Position numbers and translations under genes: made by a program | Part shown: piece after piece, positions 47,801-57,138 of the stretch | Layout of the letters: every line of letters starts with the position of its first letter | Numbering within the stretch: the stretch's first letter is position 1 | Assembly (NCBI RefSeq): GCF_033807715.1 | Contig: NC_084587.1 | Span: 17,094,017 to 17,158,016, forward strand | Source of the DNA: Cololabis saira | Lineage: Eukaryota > Chordata > Actinopteri > Beloniformes > Belonidae | DNA length: 64,000 nucleotides | Direction of reading: 5' to 3' | Notes under the pieces: generated by a model | Told to the model about the DNA's origin: nothing | The model's input: only the letters and a program-made list of their open reading frames with translations | Databases searched by the model: none

Positions 47801-49738
47801 AACCTTTTTTTTTTCGTAGCTATAGTGGCCTTTATGCACAGTGTAGGGGAAGTGGAGAATGGGGGTGTCATGTAGCAAAGGGCTGCAGGCCAGGACTCGA
47901 ACCTGCGTCCGCTGCAGGACGATTGTAGCCTCAGTACATGGGCTGCTTGCTTTAACCATTGTGCCCCCCAGCGGCCCGCACTAAAACATTTTGACAGATT
48001 TTTGAGCGCAGTGTACCACATAAAATTGGTTCGAGGTCAGTAAGCACAACAACATTCATACAACACTAGTTGAGTCTGTTAAAATCAGCTGATGAGCATG
48101 AGCTTTGTGTTTAAAGTTTGATTACTCGTATGGTGTTTGTTATATATTCAGTGAGTGGGTGCACAGGTAAAGATACTGTTTGAGTCTTTTTGGAAGAGCT
48201 AGTGAGTTTCTGCACTTTTTTATTTTATGTTTGTGCATGACAGCACTTTTAATTCTGTACAATCATCTTTAACCCGTTCCCCCTGACGGACCAAGTACCA
48301 GGTCCAGCAACTGTATTATGTGTGGAAAAAGTTACTCAAGTGCTGTCAGGGTATTTTCTTTCAACTGTTTTTCAAACAAAAAGCCCCTAAAGCCAATATG
48401 TCAAAATTCCAAGTACGTTTTGTCAACAAAATATTTGATTTATAATAACTTCAAAATACATATGCAACAAATGATGGCACCCCCAACACGTGCGGCACCC
48501 ACAACAAAACGCAACAAAACGCAATATCAATTTTGTCCACCCCAAAGTAGTGGGTATCATATGAAACTAGAAAATCTCATAAACAGAAAGCCAAAATTCA
48601 CAGCCAGCACATCAGATTGCGTGTTCATCACACACTATGTCAGCAAAGCCAAAGCTATTCCCACCAAAAACAGTATATTTTATTTCCTTACCATTTCGTT
48701 GTCATTTTCAGTCTATCCACACCCTTCTTTGACCAAAATTCACAGCTTAATCCTTCATAGTAGTGAAACTGCTTCATCTGCCGTCATTTCATATCCGGCC
48801 GGTCACTGCCATTTTGTTGACTTCTGGTGGCTTTTGGAAATATACATAAACTTTGTTGACATTTTACATGTCGCAAGCTTTCGAACGGTATATTACACTT
48901 GAACGAGACTTCATCCATCAGGCGTCTAACTTTGAGCGTAAACCCTGGAGCGCGGCAGCCATGTTGAATCAGTGCACAGCGCAGAGAGCGACACCCTCAG
49001 AGAGACCCGCACAGAGCGCAGAGATTTTTGGATTGAGATTTTACATTTACGAAATAATGTATAATCAAATCATCAAAGTATTTTATAGCCATATTCCCAT
49101 CCAAAAAGAATAAAAAACACATTTGGCACAGTATATAGGTATGTGGCCAAATAGAGAGTCCGCCTGGTACTATCCACACTAAAACCTTTATAAAAAGGGA
49201 AGATTTTTCTGCAAGTTTGTTTATCTGTTGTCTGCTTCCATGGTCTTAATCACTGTGGATTGCAATCTAACTACAACAAAAAGTTCTTACATCTAGTTTT
49301 ACAAGTGTATTTGTAAACACAGGGAAGAACACGAAATAAGTTTATAGTGGGTGTGTGAATGATCTATAATCAGTATTATTGTCAGTAATAGAGGGCCCCA
49401 AAATCGAATTTTGCTTAGGGCCCCATGGAGGCTTGGGCCAGCCCTGAAGGGTCCCGAAGTCGGACCAGTTGAGAACCACTGAGCTAGACTGAATGCAACA
49501 GAGGTGGATTGTGTACTGTTACCGACTTTATCCTTGATATTGTTCCACCTGTTGTGTTTCTAAAACCACTTGATCAAGATGTTTCATAGGAAATGTTCAA
49601 TCTTAGGGGGAAGACGTGTGTTATGCTGCCCTGGAGATCCATCCAGCATCACAGAGATCAGAGAGGAGGAGGGCGACTCAGAGTTCAGACTTCTGCACAT
49701 ATTCTGCTGTCAAACCCTCTCGGGTGAAGGGATTTTGA
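41809..49738 (+). CDS. IgR-4: single V-set Ig transmembrane receptor with ITIM
   Basis: Exons 41809-41842, 42063(or 42066)-42449, 42743-42889, 43004-43050 and 49607-49738, GT/AG and in phase, giving 247 or 248 aa. The V exon is closest to IgR-2 ([16 protein letters not shown]), while the membrane exon ([20 protein letters not shown]), cytoplasmic exon and tail are of the IgR-1 type. The tail has an ITIM (VCYAAL), then CTYSAV, and ends VKGF because the usual stop codon is altered. A CAGGAG tandem acceptor at the V exon may add one Gly. The last intron is about 6.6 kb because of a nested transposon cluster at 43114-49481. AATAAA at 49759. A second possible last exon lies at 50561. Probably inhibitory; ligand unknown. 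Confidence 0.8.
43360..47346 (-). mobile_element. L2 LINE, near full-length ORF2, disrupted
   Basis: A minus-strand insertion with duplication GCATGAT at 43353-43359 and 47347-47353. Its 3' end is the CAGAATCAGAATCAGC tail at 43360. Its 5' end begins close to the ORF2 start ([12 protein letters not shown] at about 47200-47280). It is split by an hAT-like element at 44332-45190. Confidence 0.85.
43738..47378 (-). pseudogene. L2 ORF2: endonuclease and reverse transcriptase in pieces
   Basis: From 5' to 3' on the minus strand: the N-terminus at 47378-47166; endonuclease at 47149-46543 ([29 protein letters not shown]); a linker at 46681-46331; RT at 46148-45191 ([51 protein letters not shown]). 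After the hAT insertion come the region [17 protein letters not shown] at 44350-44250 and the C-terminus at 44124-43738. The catalytic YADD is present, but frameshifts and the insertion abolish function. Confidence 0.85.
44332..45190. mobile_element. hAT-like element inside the L2 LINE
   Basis: Duplication GGTTCTGAC (44323-44331 and 45191-45199; 8 or 9 bp). Ends GAGTGGCGGCCTT and AAGGCCGCCTAC are imperfect inverted repeats. It splits the LINE between the RT motif C region and the LELNP block. Confidence 0.75.
47815..47985 (-). mobile_element. tRNA-derived SINE head and body
   Basis: On the minus strand, box A-like GGCACAATGGTTAAAGCAAG and box B GGTTCGAGTCC, followed by GCCCTTTGCTACATGACACC, a known style of fish SINE body. 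It is not a tRNA gene: the anticodon arm and acceptor stem do not pair. Confidence 0.65.
48070..49390. other. Unassigned sequence within the IgR-4 last intron
   Basis: No exon signature. A 194-codon open frame at 48318-48902 has no recognisable domain and an odd, low-complexity composition. A GGGCCCC...GGGCCAGCCCTG stretch near 49390-49450 looks like the right end of another hAT-like element. Confidence 0.4.
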
Positions 49739-49994
49739 TTTTACATATAAAATGTTGAAATAAAAATTATTAATTGATCAATCTTTGTCATTCACTTTTT
49801 TCTTGCTTGTGTTCTCTTTTGAAGGGTAAAAAAATGTAGAATAAATAAATTCCCCCCAAAATTAAGATGTTAAAGAACTTTGTGATGTTCATATTTCTTC
49901 TCATAAAGCTTAAAATACTTTGTCAATGAATATCCATCTGTTTATGTTCTATATCTGCTGCATCTTCATCAGGGAGCAGTGGGAGCTCCCAGAG

Positions 49995-50427
49995 TAGAGA
50001 TGCACCGATCAGGATTTTGAGGGCCGATCATCGATAATCGATCTCCAAAACCAGTATCTGCCGATCCCGATGTTGCCGATCACAGAGTGAAATCCAGAAA
50101 TTCGTCAATAGTGTTGTCTCATGTTCAACACTGACATTGTATTATTAGGTATCAAAATTAGGAGATGAGAAAGTATCATGAATTGTTTTATTGCAGGCTG
50201 AGGCAACGTGGAATATTTTACCCTGTAGAGACTCTTGGAGACGACTTAGACGCGTCTTACGAAGAGTTAGTGTAGCTACTAGCTTAAGCTTTTTTCTAGT
50301 GGCGTTTGTTGTTGTAAACGTCATTGATCGGCTGATCTGAACTATTACTTTCCGATCTCCGATCAAAACCGATAGGTGCATTATCGGTCCGATACCGATC
50401 GGTTGCTGATCCATCGGTGCATCTCTA
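49995..50427. mobile_element. hAT-like MITE between the two IgR-4 last exons
   Basis: Ends TAGAGATGCACCGATCAGG and ATCGGTGCATCTCTA. The same family as 62120-62684. No clear target duplication is visible. Confidence 0.75.
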
Positions 50428-50560
50428 CCCTATACATCCTTGGTATTGTTATAATTTCTTCTCACCCCAGTTTTGTCCGATTTCTGGATTGGTCTCTCAC
50501 GGAAACACATGGTTTATTTTAAAACCACATTATCTTGATGCTTGAATCCTTCAATTTTAG

Positions 50561-50683
50561 GATGAAGACGTGTGTTATGCTACGCCGAAAATCCGTCCAG
50601 CATTACAGAGACCAGAGAGGAAGAGCACAACTCAGAGTTCAGACCTCTGCACATATTCTGCCATCAAACCCTCTCGGGTGTAG
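50561..50683 (+). CDS. Duplicate terminal exon of IgR-4 (alternative tail)
   Basis: A 41-codon exon preceded by TTCAATTTTAG, in the same phase as 49607-49738, ending VKPSRV-like as IKPSRV then TAG. It encodes DEDVCYATPKIRP, so the ITIM +3 position is Pro instead of Leu; CTYSAI is kept. AATAAA at 50793. It could serve as an alternative last exon or be a relic of a further gene copy whose other exons were lost. Confidence 0.55.
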   Translation, partial: DEDVCYATPKIRPALQRPERKSTTQSSDLCTYSAIKPSRV

Positions 50684-50801
50684 AGACTGAAAACTGACAT
50701 GCAATGATGTTGAGATATTTATGGGTAGATTTCATTTTGTTAACCTTTGTCATTTATATTTTTACGCGTTTGTTTTTTTGGATCTTTAGTTGAATAAAGA
50801 G

Positions 50802-52223
50802 TACCGTATTTTCGCGACCATAAGGCGCAACTTTTTTTTTTTTTTTTTTTTTTTTAAATGTGCTGGGCGCCTTAAGAAACGGTGCGCCGTGTCTATTACC
50901 TGAATTACGGTAATGTCAGGTCGGCCACCATGAGAAGGTAAAAAGAGAAGGGGGCGGGTGAAGCTGAAGCTCCACTGAGCTGTTTAATGCGAAACAGATG
51001 ATGAAGACTTTTAAGGATTTGCTTGATGTGTAAAGTGAAATAAAATACAATCAAACTAAGTTTTGCTCCGCTCTATTTAAATAAGCACACTTGTGTGTGA
51101 GTGTTCTGCAGCGCCGGCCGGTCGGAACCGTCCACATTCCCCGGTTAAAGCAGCGGCTGCAGCAGCGCGGTGATGGTCGCTGCTGCAGCCGACTTCCTGG
51201 TTCCCCAAGCGGGTCCGATGACCTGGTTCCCGGCCGCTTTAAGAGCAGAGATTTCTGGGGTCTGTCTCAGGTCAGATCAGCTTCACTTTCCGAGATTTGC
51301 AGCCAAATCTGTCGGTTACAAACCCGGTACCGGATCCCAACATGCGCGTGTGTGTATTCGCGGCGCGACACACAGATTCTCATGTAGGCTATGTGGTGCT
51401 GGACTGGCGCAGCTGATGGACAGAAACTTATGGTGATTTTTAAAAGAAAAACTTTGCATAAGAGGTTTCCAGCCGGAGTCATTATAAGGGTGAATGAAAA
51501 GAGGGGGCTGGATGAAGGGATGATGATGATCAAGAAGCTGAGACAGCTCTGGAAATTCGGACTGGCGCAGCTGAATTAACGGAGCTCCTGTCGGATACAA
51601 ACCCCGGTACCGGCTCCCCGACAGCGCGTGTGTGTGAGCGGGTCCAGCGCGAGGGTCCCGGGACGCGGGACCCGGGACCGGCGCGGGACCAGCGCGGGGG
51701 GGGGGGCGGACCGGGACCGGGACCGGGACCCGGTCCGCCGCGGGACCAGCCGGGGGGGGGGGGGGCCGGGACCCGGGACCCGGTCCAGCGCGAGGGAGCA
51801 AATGGGGAGCGGGACCCGGGACCGCCGCGGTCGGGATTTTTAAAAGAAAAGCGTTCCCTAAAGAGACTTTTCCAGCCAGAGTGAAATGAAAAGGGCTGGA
51901 TGGATGAGGAGATGATCAGTGGCTGAGACAGGTTTGTGCAGCAACCCGGTGGTTTTTTTAAATTCTTTAATGCAGAAACAGAATATGAACCTTTGAAGGG
52001 TTTGATTGATGTGAAAAGTGAAATAAAATATCAAACTAAGTTTTGCTTCTGCTGTATTTTTAGCGCGTGTGTGTTTTGCAACGCGTGTCTGTGCAGCTCC
52101 GTCTCCGTAGACGGCGCCTTTTGGGTCGGTGCGCCGTATGTGTGTTTTAAAACCAAAAATGACACACAAAACTGAGGGTGCGCCTTTCCACACAGTGCGC
52201 CATATGGTCGCGAAAATACGGTA
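50802..52223. mobile_element. TA-flanked element with complete ends, CCGTATTTT family, second subtype
   Basis: Inverted ends TACCGTATTTTCGCGACCAT and ATGGTCGCGAAAATACGGTA. The interior has two to three tandem copies of an about 250-400-bp module (ACAAACCC-GGTACCGG, GGGCTGGATGAAGG) and a very GC-rich stretch at 51640-51850. Open frames across it reflect composition, not genes. Confidence 0.8.
51640..51850. repeat. GC-rich tandem repeat (GGGACC modules)
   Basis: Runs of CGGGACCGGGACC, GGGACCCGGGACC and two poly-G tracts of 11-14 bases. Strong self-complementarity. Confidence 0.85.
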
Positions 52224-52224
52224 A

Positions 52225-52920
52225 GTAAATTCCCCCCAAATTGCGATGTAAAAGCTTTTTGTGATGTTCTTCTTCCGTCTTATAAACTTTGTCAACGAGG
52301 ATCCATCCATTCATTTTCGATACCTGCTGCATCCTGTTCGGGATCATGGGAGCAGTGGGAGAAGTTGGGTACCCCAAGAAACTACTTTTAAGAGTTATTT
52401 TGTACTAGTTGTCCTTGAAACATCTTTAAAGGGGACAAAGTCAAAATGCCACACATAGATTCCAACGATTCCCTTAAAGCCTATTTTTAAGAGCTAGTCT
52501 AACACCTAATTTCCAGTTGCTGAACTAGATCTGTATCAAAACACATAACATCCCTTCTGGTTTTAAGTATGTACTGTGCTAAGTTTAATGCTTTGACTAT
52601 AAGAGGCGCTAACAATCCTAACATTGCTAACATTTGGCCATACCAACGTGTAGCTACCCTGGGAGCAAAAATATTTCATCTCTACATAGTCCAACAACTC
52701 AAAGAAGTTGATATTTCAAAAGCCTGCCAGTTATTTGCAACGTACTAGCTCGCGTTTGTTTCAAACACAGCACAACACAACATTCACTGATTTTTAAAGA
52801 ATGACCTGAAATTTTTCGATGCACCCAAGGGAAATAACCCTGCTAACAATACCAGGAGGAGTTTGGGTTTTTTTGCAAGTATTTCAGGGATTAAAGTTCC
52901 CACTGGACTGAATGGACTTT
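52225..52920. repeat. 3' flank of unit 4, matching 9500-10160 of unit 1
   Basis: AAATTCCCCCCAAA, CATCCATTC and GTACCCCAAGAAACT phrases in the same order as downstream of IgR-1. A third related copy begins at 49850. No gene seen. Confidence 0.6.
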
Positions 52921-53002
52921 AATATGCATCTTATCAGTACACAGACGCACACACACACACCAACCTGTTCTATAGCAGAACACACTCTGCTATACACATA
53001 CA

Positions 53003-53007
<5 letters not shown>

Positions 53008-53095
<88 letters not shown>
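53008..53095. repeat. (GT)n microsatellite
   Basis: 44 GT repeats without interruption. Confidence 0.97.
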
Positions 53096-53096
<1 letters not shown>

Positions 53097-53577
53097 CAGC
53101 AATGTAACAGAACTGCAGCCCAGTAAATAAACGCAACTTACTTTCACAGGGCTCATTCTTGATTTCCTGGATGAGAAGTCTTTGATGAGGCTGGTCAAAT
53201 CCAGTTTTCTAAGAATATCACTCTCAATGTTCATCAAAGACAGGAGATTGAGTCTGTTTTGGCCCATTGTGGATCTCAGTTTATTCTTTACAAGTCCAAA
53301 TTTTTAAAATGAACGCCCCCCACTGGCATTGGTAACAGGTAAAGTCAAAAAGAGTCTGTTGCTCTGAACCTGTCACGGCCCGACTGATCACAGTCCGGTT
53401 CAGTTGCCATCTGCTTGTTTTTTCTTCTTCTATGTCTGTGTGTCACCCATCAGACTTAAAATACCATGTTAGCTTTGGAATCTTCATTAATAATTGCTTG
53501 TCCCTTTTTTCTGTCTCCCCCTGCGCTTGTTTCTGAGCGCCACTGAGTTTCTTGTCGGACATTTTCCTGCTGTAAAG

Positions 53578-53720
53578 CCTGATTTATGGTTCCGCGTTAA
53601 ATCGACGCATGGCCTACGCCGTAAGGTACGCGCCGACACGCGCCGTACGGTGTGCGTCGCCGCGTACTCCTACGCCGTAGGCTCTGCGTTGGTGTAACGC
53701 GGAACCATAAATCAGCCTTT
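53578..53720. mobile_element. Palindromic MITE, complete copy
   Basis: GCCTGATTTATGGTTCCGCG and CGCGGAACCATAAATCAGCC are the ends of a near-perfect long hairpin of about 140 bp. Family members or pieces are at 4201, 14401, 30630, 55262, 63094 and 63567. Confidence 0.85.
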
Positions 53721-53724
53721 AGAT

Positions 53725-55604
53725 CAGGGCCGTTCCTGACCCATTTGGCGCCCTAGGCAAAATATTTGCTGGCGCCCCCCCACCCCGTTCCCGTCCCGTC
53801 CCGTCTCGTCCACGCGCGCACGCGCACACGCACACACACACACACAGGCAATTTCTTTAGGATGTATTAAATAATTACATATATAATATGTAATAATTAA
53901 GTAATACAACAACTCAGTGCAGCAATTAAATAAAGAAACAAGTGCAAACACAAACAAAATTTGAAATAGTAAAATAGGTCAAGTAAAAGGTATTGCACAC
54001 AAATAATAACAACTACTACCAATAATAACTATATACAAAATACCCTGTAAAAACCTCAATATAGCCCACAACATCTTACAATAACAATTTTAACAACAAT
54101 AACAACTGCATTATAGCCATTGACCGGCTAACGCGTTAGCATCGCTCCCGTTTTCCCAACAATTATCTAGATTTTCAGCAGACAATCAGAAGTAAGTTTA
54201 ACAATAAAACGTGAGGATTTCTTACAGACACATGATTGTCAAGGTCAGGGATGGAGCAGGGGTCCCAGCCTAAGAGGGGTGAAGCATTCTAGATGAGCCC
54301 TTGTGGCCTAAACATCCCCGTTAAAACATAATCGCTAAAAAAATACCACAGATCAGCCCCTGACACACAACCACAGCACGCAGGCGACACGGTCAGAACT
54401 ATTCAAATGAGGTTTCAGCACCATGGATTTACCAGTCATTATGTCAAACCTAACTATAACCCTAATGCAGACTTTAAAATATAAGTATCAAACTGGAGAT
54501 AAAAATCTAATGACATCAAGTGATGTCTATGGAAGCTCATTTCCGCCAGGTAAAGAAAAAATAAGATGAAATCTTAGCCTTAAAAATGAAAATATCCCCA
54601 CGGTAAATCATAATTATGACATAAAAAGTCATCATTTCAACTTTCTATCTCATAATTATGACTTTCTATCTCATAATTATGACTTTCTATCTCATAATAA
54701 TGACTTTCTACCTCATAATTATTACTTTCTACCTCATAATTATGACTTTTTATCTCATAACTTCGACTTTCTATCTCATAATTTCGACTTTCTATCTCAT
54801 AATTATGACTTTCTATCTCATAACTTCGACTTTCTATCTCATAATTTCGACTTTATATCTCATAATTATGACTTTCTATCTCATAATTTCGAGTTTCTAT
54901 CTCATAATTATGACTTATCGTGGGGATATTTTTATTTTTAAGGCTAAGTTTTCATCTTAGCCATAGATGTCGGATTCACTGAGTAGCACAATTCAGACAC
55001 ACGTGTTCAACCTACACAACAGTTTACAATAACATGTATTTAACACATTGACCGAGCGACAGGCCGTCAAACAGCAACAAACAATAGGAAAGGCCATATA
55101 TTCAGCGTCATGACAATGTTATCGGAAATAATTCATATTATGACAGCTTACCAATGATGGTTTCGTCCAGGCTTGGGCAGAAAACCACAACAAAACATAT
55201 TTCCATCCACATCAAAACATATTTCCTGCTTTAAAGCTCCTTCTGATGCCACAACTGGCTAAAGGCTGATTTATGGTTCTGCGTTACAGCGACGCAGAGC
55301 TACGCCGTAGTGGGTGGGGGAGGGGGCGCCGCACGCGAGTGAGTTGAGGTGAGGGACCGCAGCCAGAGAGGCAGAAGGATGCAGCCAGGCAGAAATTAAA
55401 ATTAGAAAAACGATTTAATTATTATTTAAAGACTTATGGCTATATATGTACTGTTGTTGTTTTTTAGTGTATTCATTTCTAATTTTTCAAAAGTTTATTT
55501 AAAAAAAAAAAAAAAAAAAAAAAAACAGCTGCCTGCATGGTGCCCCCTGGAATGCTGGCGCCCCTAGCATTTGCCTAACTTGCCCTATGGGCGGCACGGG
55601 CCTG
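53725..55604. mobile_element. hAT-like element, 1.88 kb
   Basis: Ends CAGGGCCGTTCCTGACCC and GGGCGGCACGGGCCTG. Exact duplication CTTTAGAT at 53717-53724 and 55605-55612. Subterminal TTGGCGCCCTAGGC and GGCGCCCCTAGC also pair. It contains a nested inverted-repeat minisatellite (54558-54962), a MITE piece (55262) and a poly-A run (55500). Confidence 0.9.
54558..54962. repeat. 21-bp minisatellite flanked by about 50-bp inverted repeats
   Basis: About 13 copies of TCATAATTATGACTTTCTATC (variants with TTTCGAC), between inverted arms containing CTTAGCCTTAAAAATGAAAA and its complement. The arms suggest a small MITE whose interior has expanded. The apparent MTFYLII repeat protein is a product of the 21-bp period. 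Confidence 0.85.
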
Positions 55605-55854
55605 CTTTAGATTGACAGGCGACAGCATTGTAATGGAAGAACAACAAATGTATTTACATTAAACACAAAATAGTCTGACCAATCCAAGGGCCCCTCCACA
55701 CGTGGGGCCCCTAGGCTGCAGCCTAGGGAAGCCTGTGCATTAATCCGCGCATGGATATATGTGCTGCTTGGTCTGTGACTTGTGTTCGATATCAAGTTAA
55801 AAAATGAGAGTGAAAGAAGCTTCAAGCGGCAAAGCTTTTTTTTTTTAATTTTGT

Positions 55855-56315
55855 TTGTGTCGGCGCTGCTGAGAAATCAGCTGGGAGCCGCGAGTGACCG
55901 AGCACCTGGTAGATCTGGTTGTTCCTTATCGCCCGTCTAGATCCCTTTTTAATTCTTTCCTCAGCCACCAGGTTTATGAACATCTGCACCTCAGAGTTGG
56001 ATCACCAAACAGACGTTTGCGCTGCCATTGCCTGTCGGATAAAATGAGGAAGCCGCGAGCCGCTCTTGCGCTGATTCCCGCTTCCTGATTCAAATGTCTG
56101 ACGGCCCCGCCCCCCAACCAATCAGTGACGTGTATTGCGATGACGTCAGATCTAGGGCCGACTCAGCACACTTAGAACCTCTGCAGAATAGATACATAAA
56201 AAGTATCTACTCTGCACGCCTCCACCCGCCTCGACCCTTAGTGTAAAAGCGCAAAACGGGGGCCTGTCGAGTAGAGGCGCGCTGAGTAGGTGCTAGTGTA
56301 AAAGCGCCATTAGCT
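55855..56315. mobile_element. Relative of the 35653-36262 MITE, partial and inverted
   Basis: Shares ATGAACATCTGCACCTCAGA and ATCCCTTTTTAATTC in reverse orientation, and ends CTAGTGTAAAAGCGCCATTAG. Confidence 0.65.
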
Positions 56316-56339
56316 AAGCCGCACGTAGCCTCAGCTAAC

Positions 56340-56720
56340 CATGTGTGATGTTCATCTCTGTTGAGTCTCAGCTCTTAAAACTAAACCACCCTCCAGGTTG
56401 CCTTGCAGCCTTTCAGAATAAATAACTTTGCCCAGAGACCCCTGCCTAGACCCAGCTCTCACAAAGCCACAGGGACTGCAAGGCTGCATTCATTTCTGAT
56501 GTTGCCACTGAAAGGACATTTGAAATGCTTCCCGTGGCTTCATCAAAGCTGCTGCCCGGTGGACTTCCGAACAAATTTAACCAATCTAAAAGGGAGCAGA
56601 CCAACACGACACAGCTGGGGGGACCTAGGAGCCAGCTGTGACAAACTCTCAGGAACTGTAATCTGCAGTCTAATAGATCCAAAGATAAGCAGCTTATTTT
56701 TAACATTCAGTCACAAGCTA
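56340..56720. repeat. Copy of the 10930-11290 block (unit 4 distal flank)
   Basis: GTTGAGTCTCAGCTCTTA, GGTTGCCTTGCAGCCTTTCA and CACAGGGACTGCAAG phrases in the same order as in unit 1. Not evidently coding. Confidence 0.6.
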
Positions 56721-57138
56721 CAAACGGAACATATCTAACATGTTGTTGAAAATATGTCCTTGAGAGCTATGAGCAGAACACTGGGGATCATGCAATAGCT
56801 AAGAAAAGTTTGTGAACCTGTTGGATTCTACTACTTTCCACACTAACTGCAAAGAAAGAACAGGACCCTATTAGCTGTAAGGAAGCAGTCCCAACAAGCA
56901 AGCCTTCTCCTCTGTAGTACAAGCAACTTTATCCACCCATCCATCTATACCTACCTGTTTCTATTAAGGAAACTTTTCCACCATGGACACCTCACAAGTC
57001 CATCACAAGGCCATATATAGAAAAACAACCATATGCACTCAAAGTCACACCTATGGTCAGTTTAGATTCACCAGTCAGCATCACAAAAAAAAAGGTCCTG
57101 GTCCACATTTCATGTTTCAAGAAAGAACATTAAAGTGA

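Larger units (their letters stand above)
43257..48065. mobile_element. TA-flanked CCGTATTTT-family element split by an L2 LINE
   Basis: Left end TACCGTATTTTGCAGACCAT and the same inner phrases as 17742-18527 on both sides of the LINE (43261-43359 and 47347-48060). The right terminal repeat is not recognisable. Confidence 0.65.
43114..49481. mobile_element. hAT-like element expanded by nested insertions (IgR-4 last intron)
   Basis: Ends CAGTGATTCTCAACTTGTGG and CAGTTGAGAACCACTG. Flanking duplication ATCTAGAC (43106-43113) and AGCTAGAC (49482-49489), one mismatch. The undisturbed site in IgR-1 is near 9110-9125. Nested inside are a TA-flanked element (43257-48065), an L2 LINE, another hAT-like element and a SINE. 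Confidence 0.75.

Noticed and set aside
47815..47985. Possible tRNA gene on the minus strand
   Set aside because: A/B boxes are present but no cloverleaf forms, and a SINE body follows.
48318..48902. 194-codon open frame
   Set aside because: No domain, odd composition, located inside a transposon-filled intron, no conserved copy in the other units.
51628..51884. Arg/Gly/Pro-rich open frames
   Set aside because: Caused by the GC-rich tandem array in a DNA element.
54658..54960. 100-codon MTFYLII repeat protein
   Set aside because: Produced by a 21-bp minisatellite whose period is a multiple of three.
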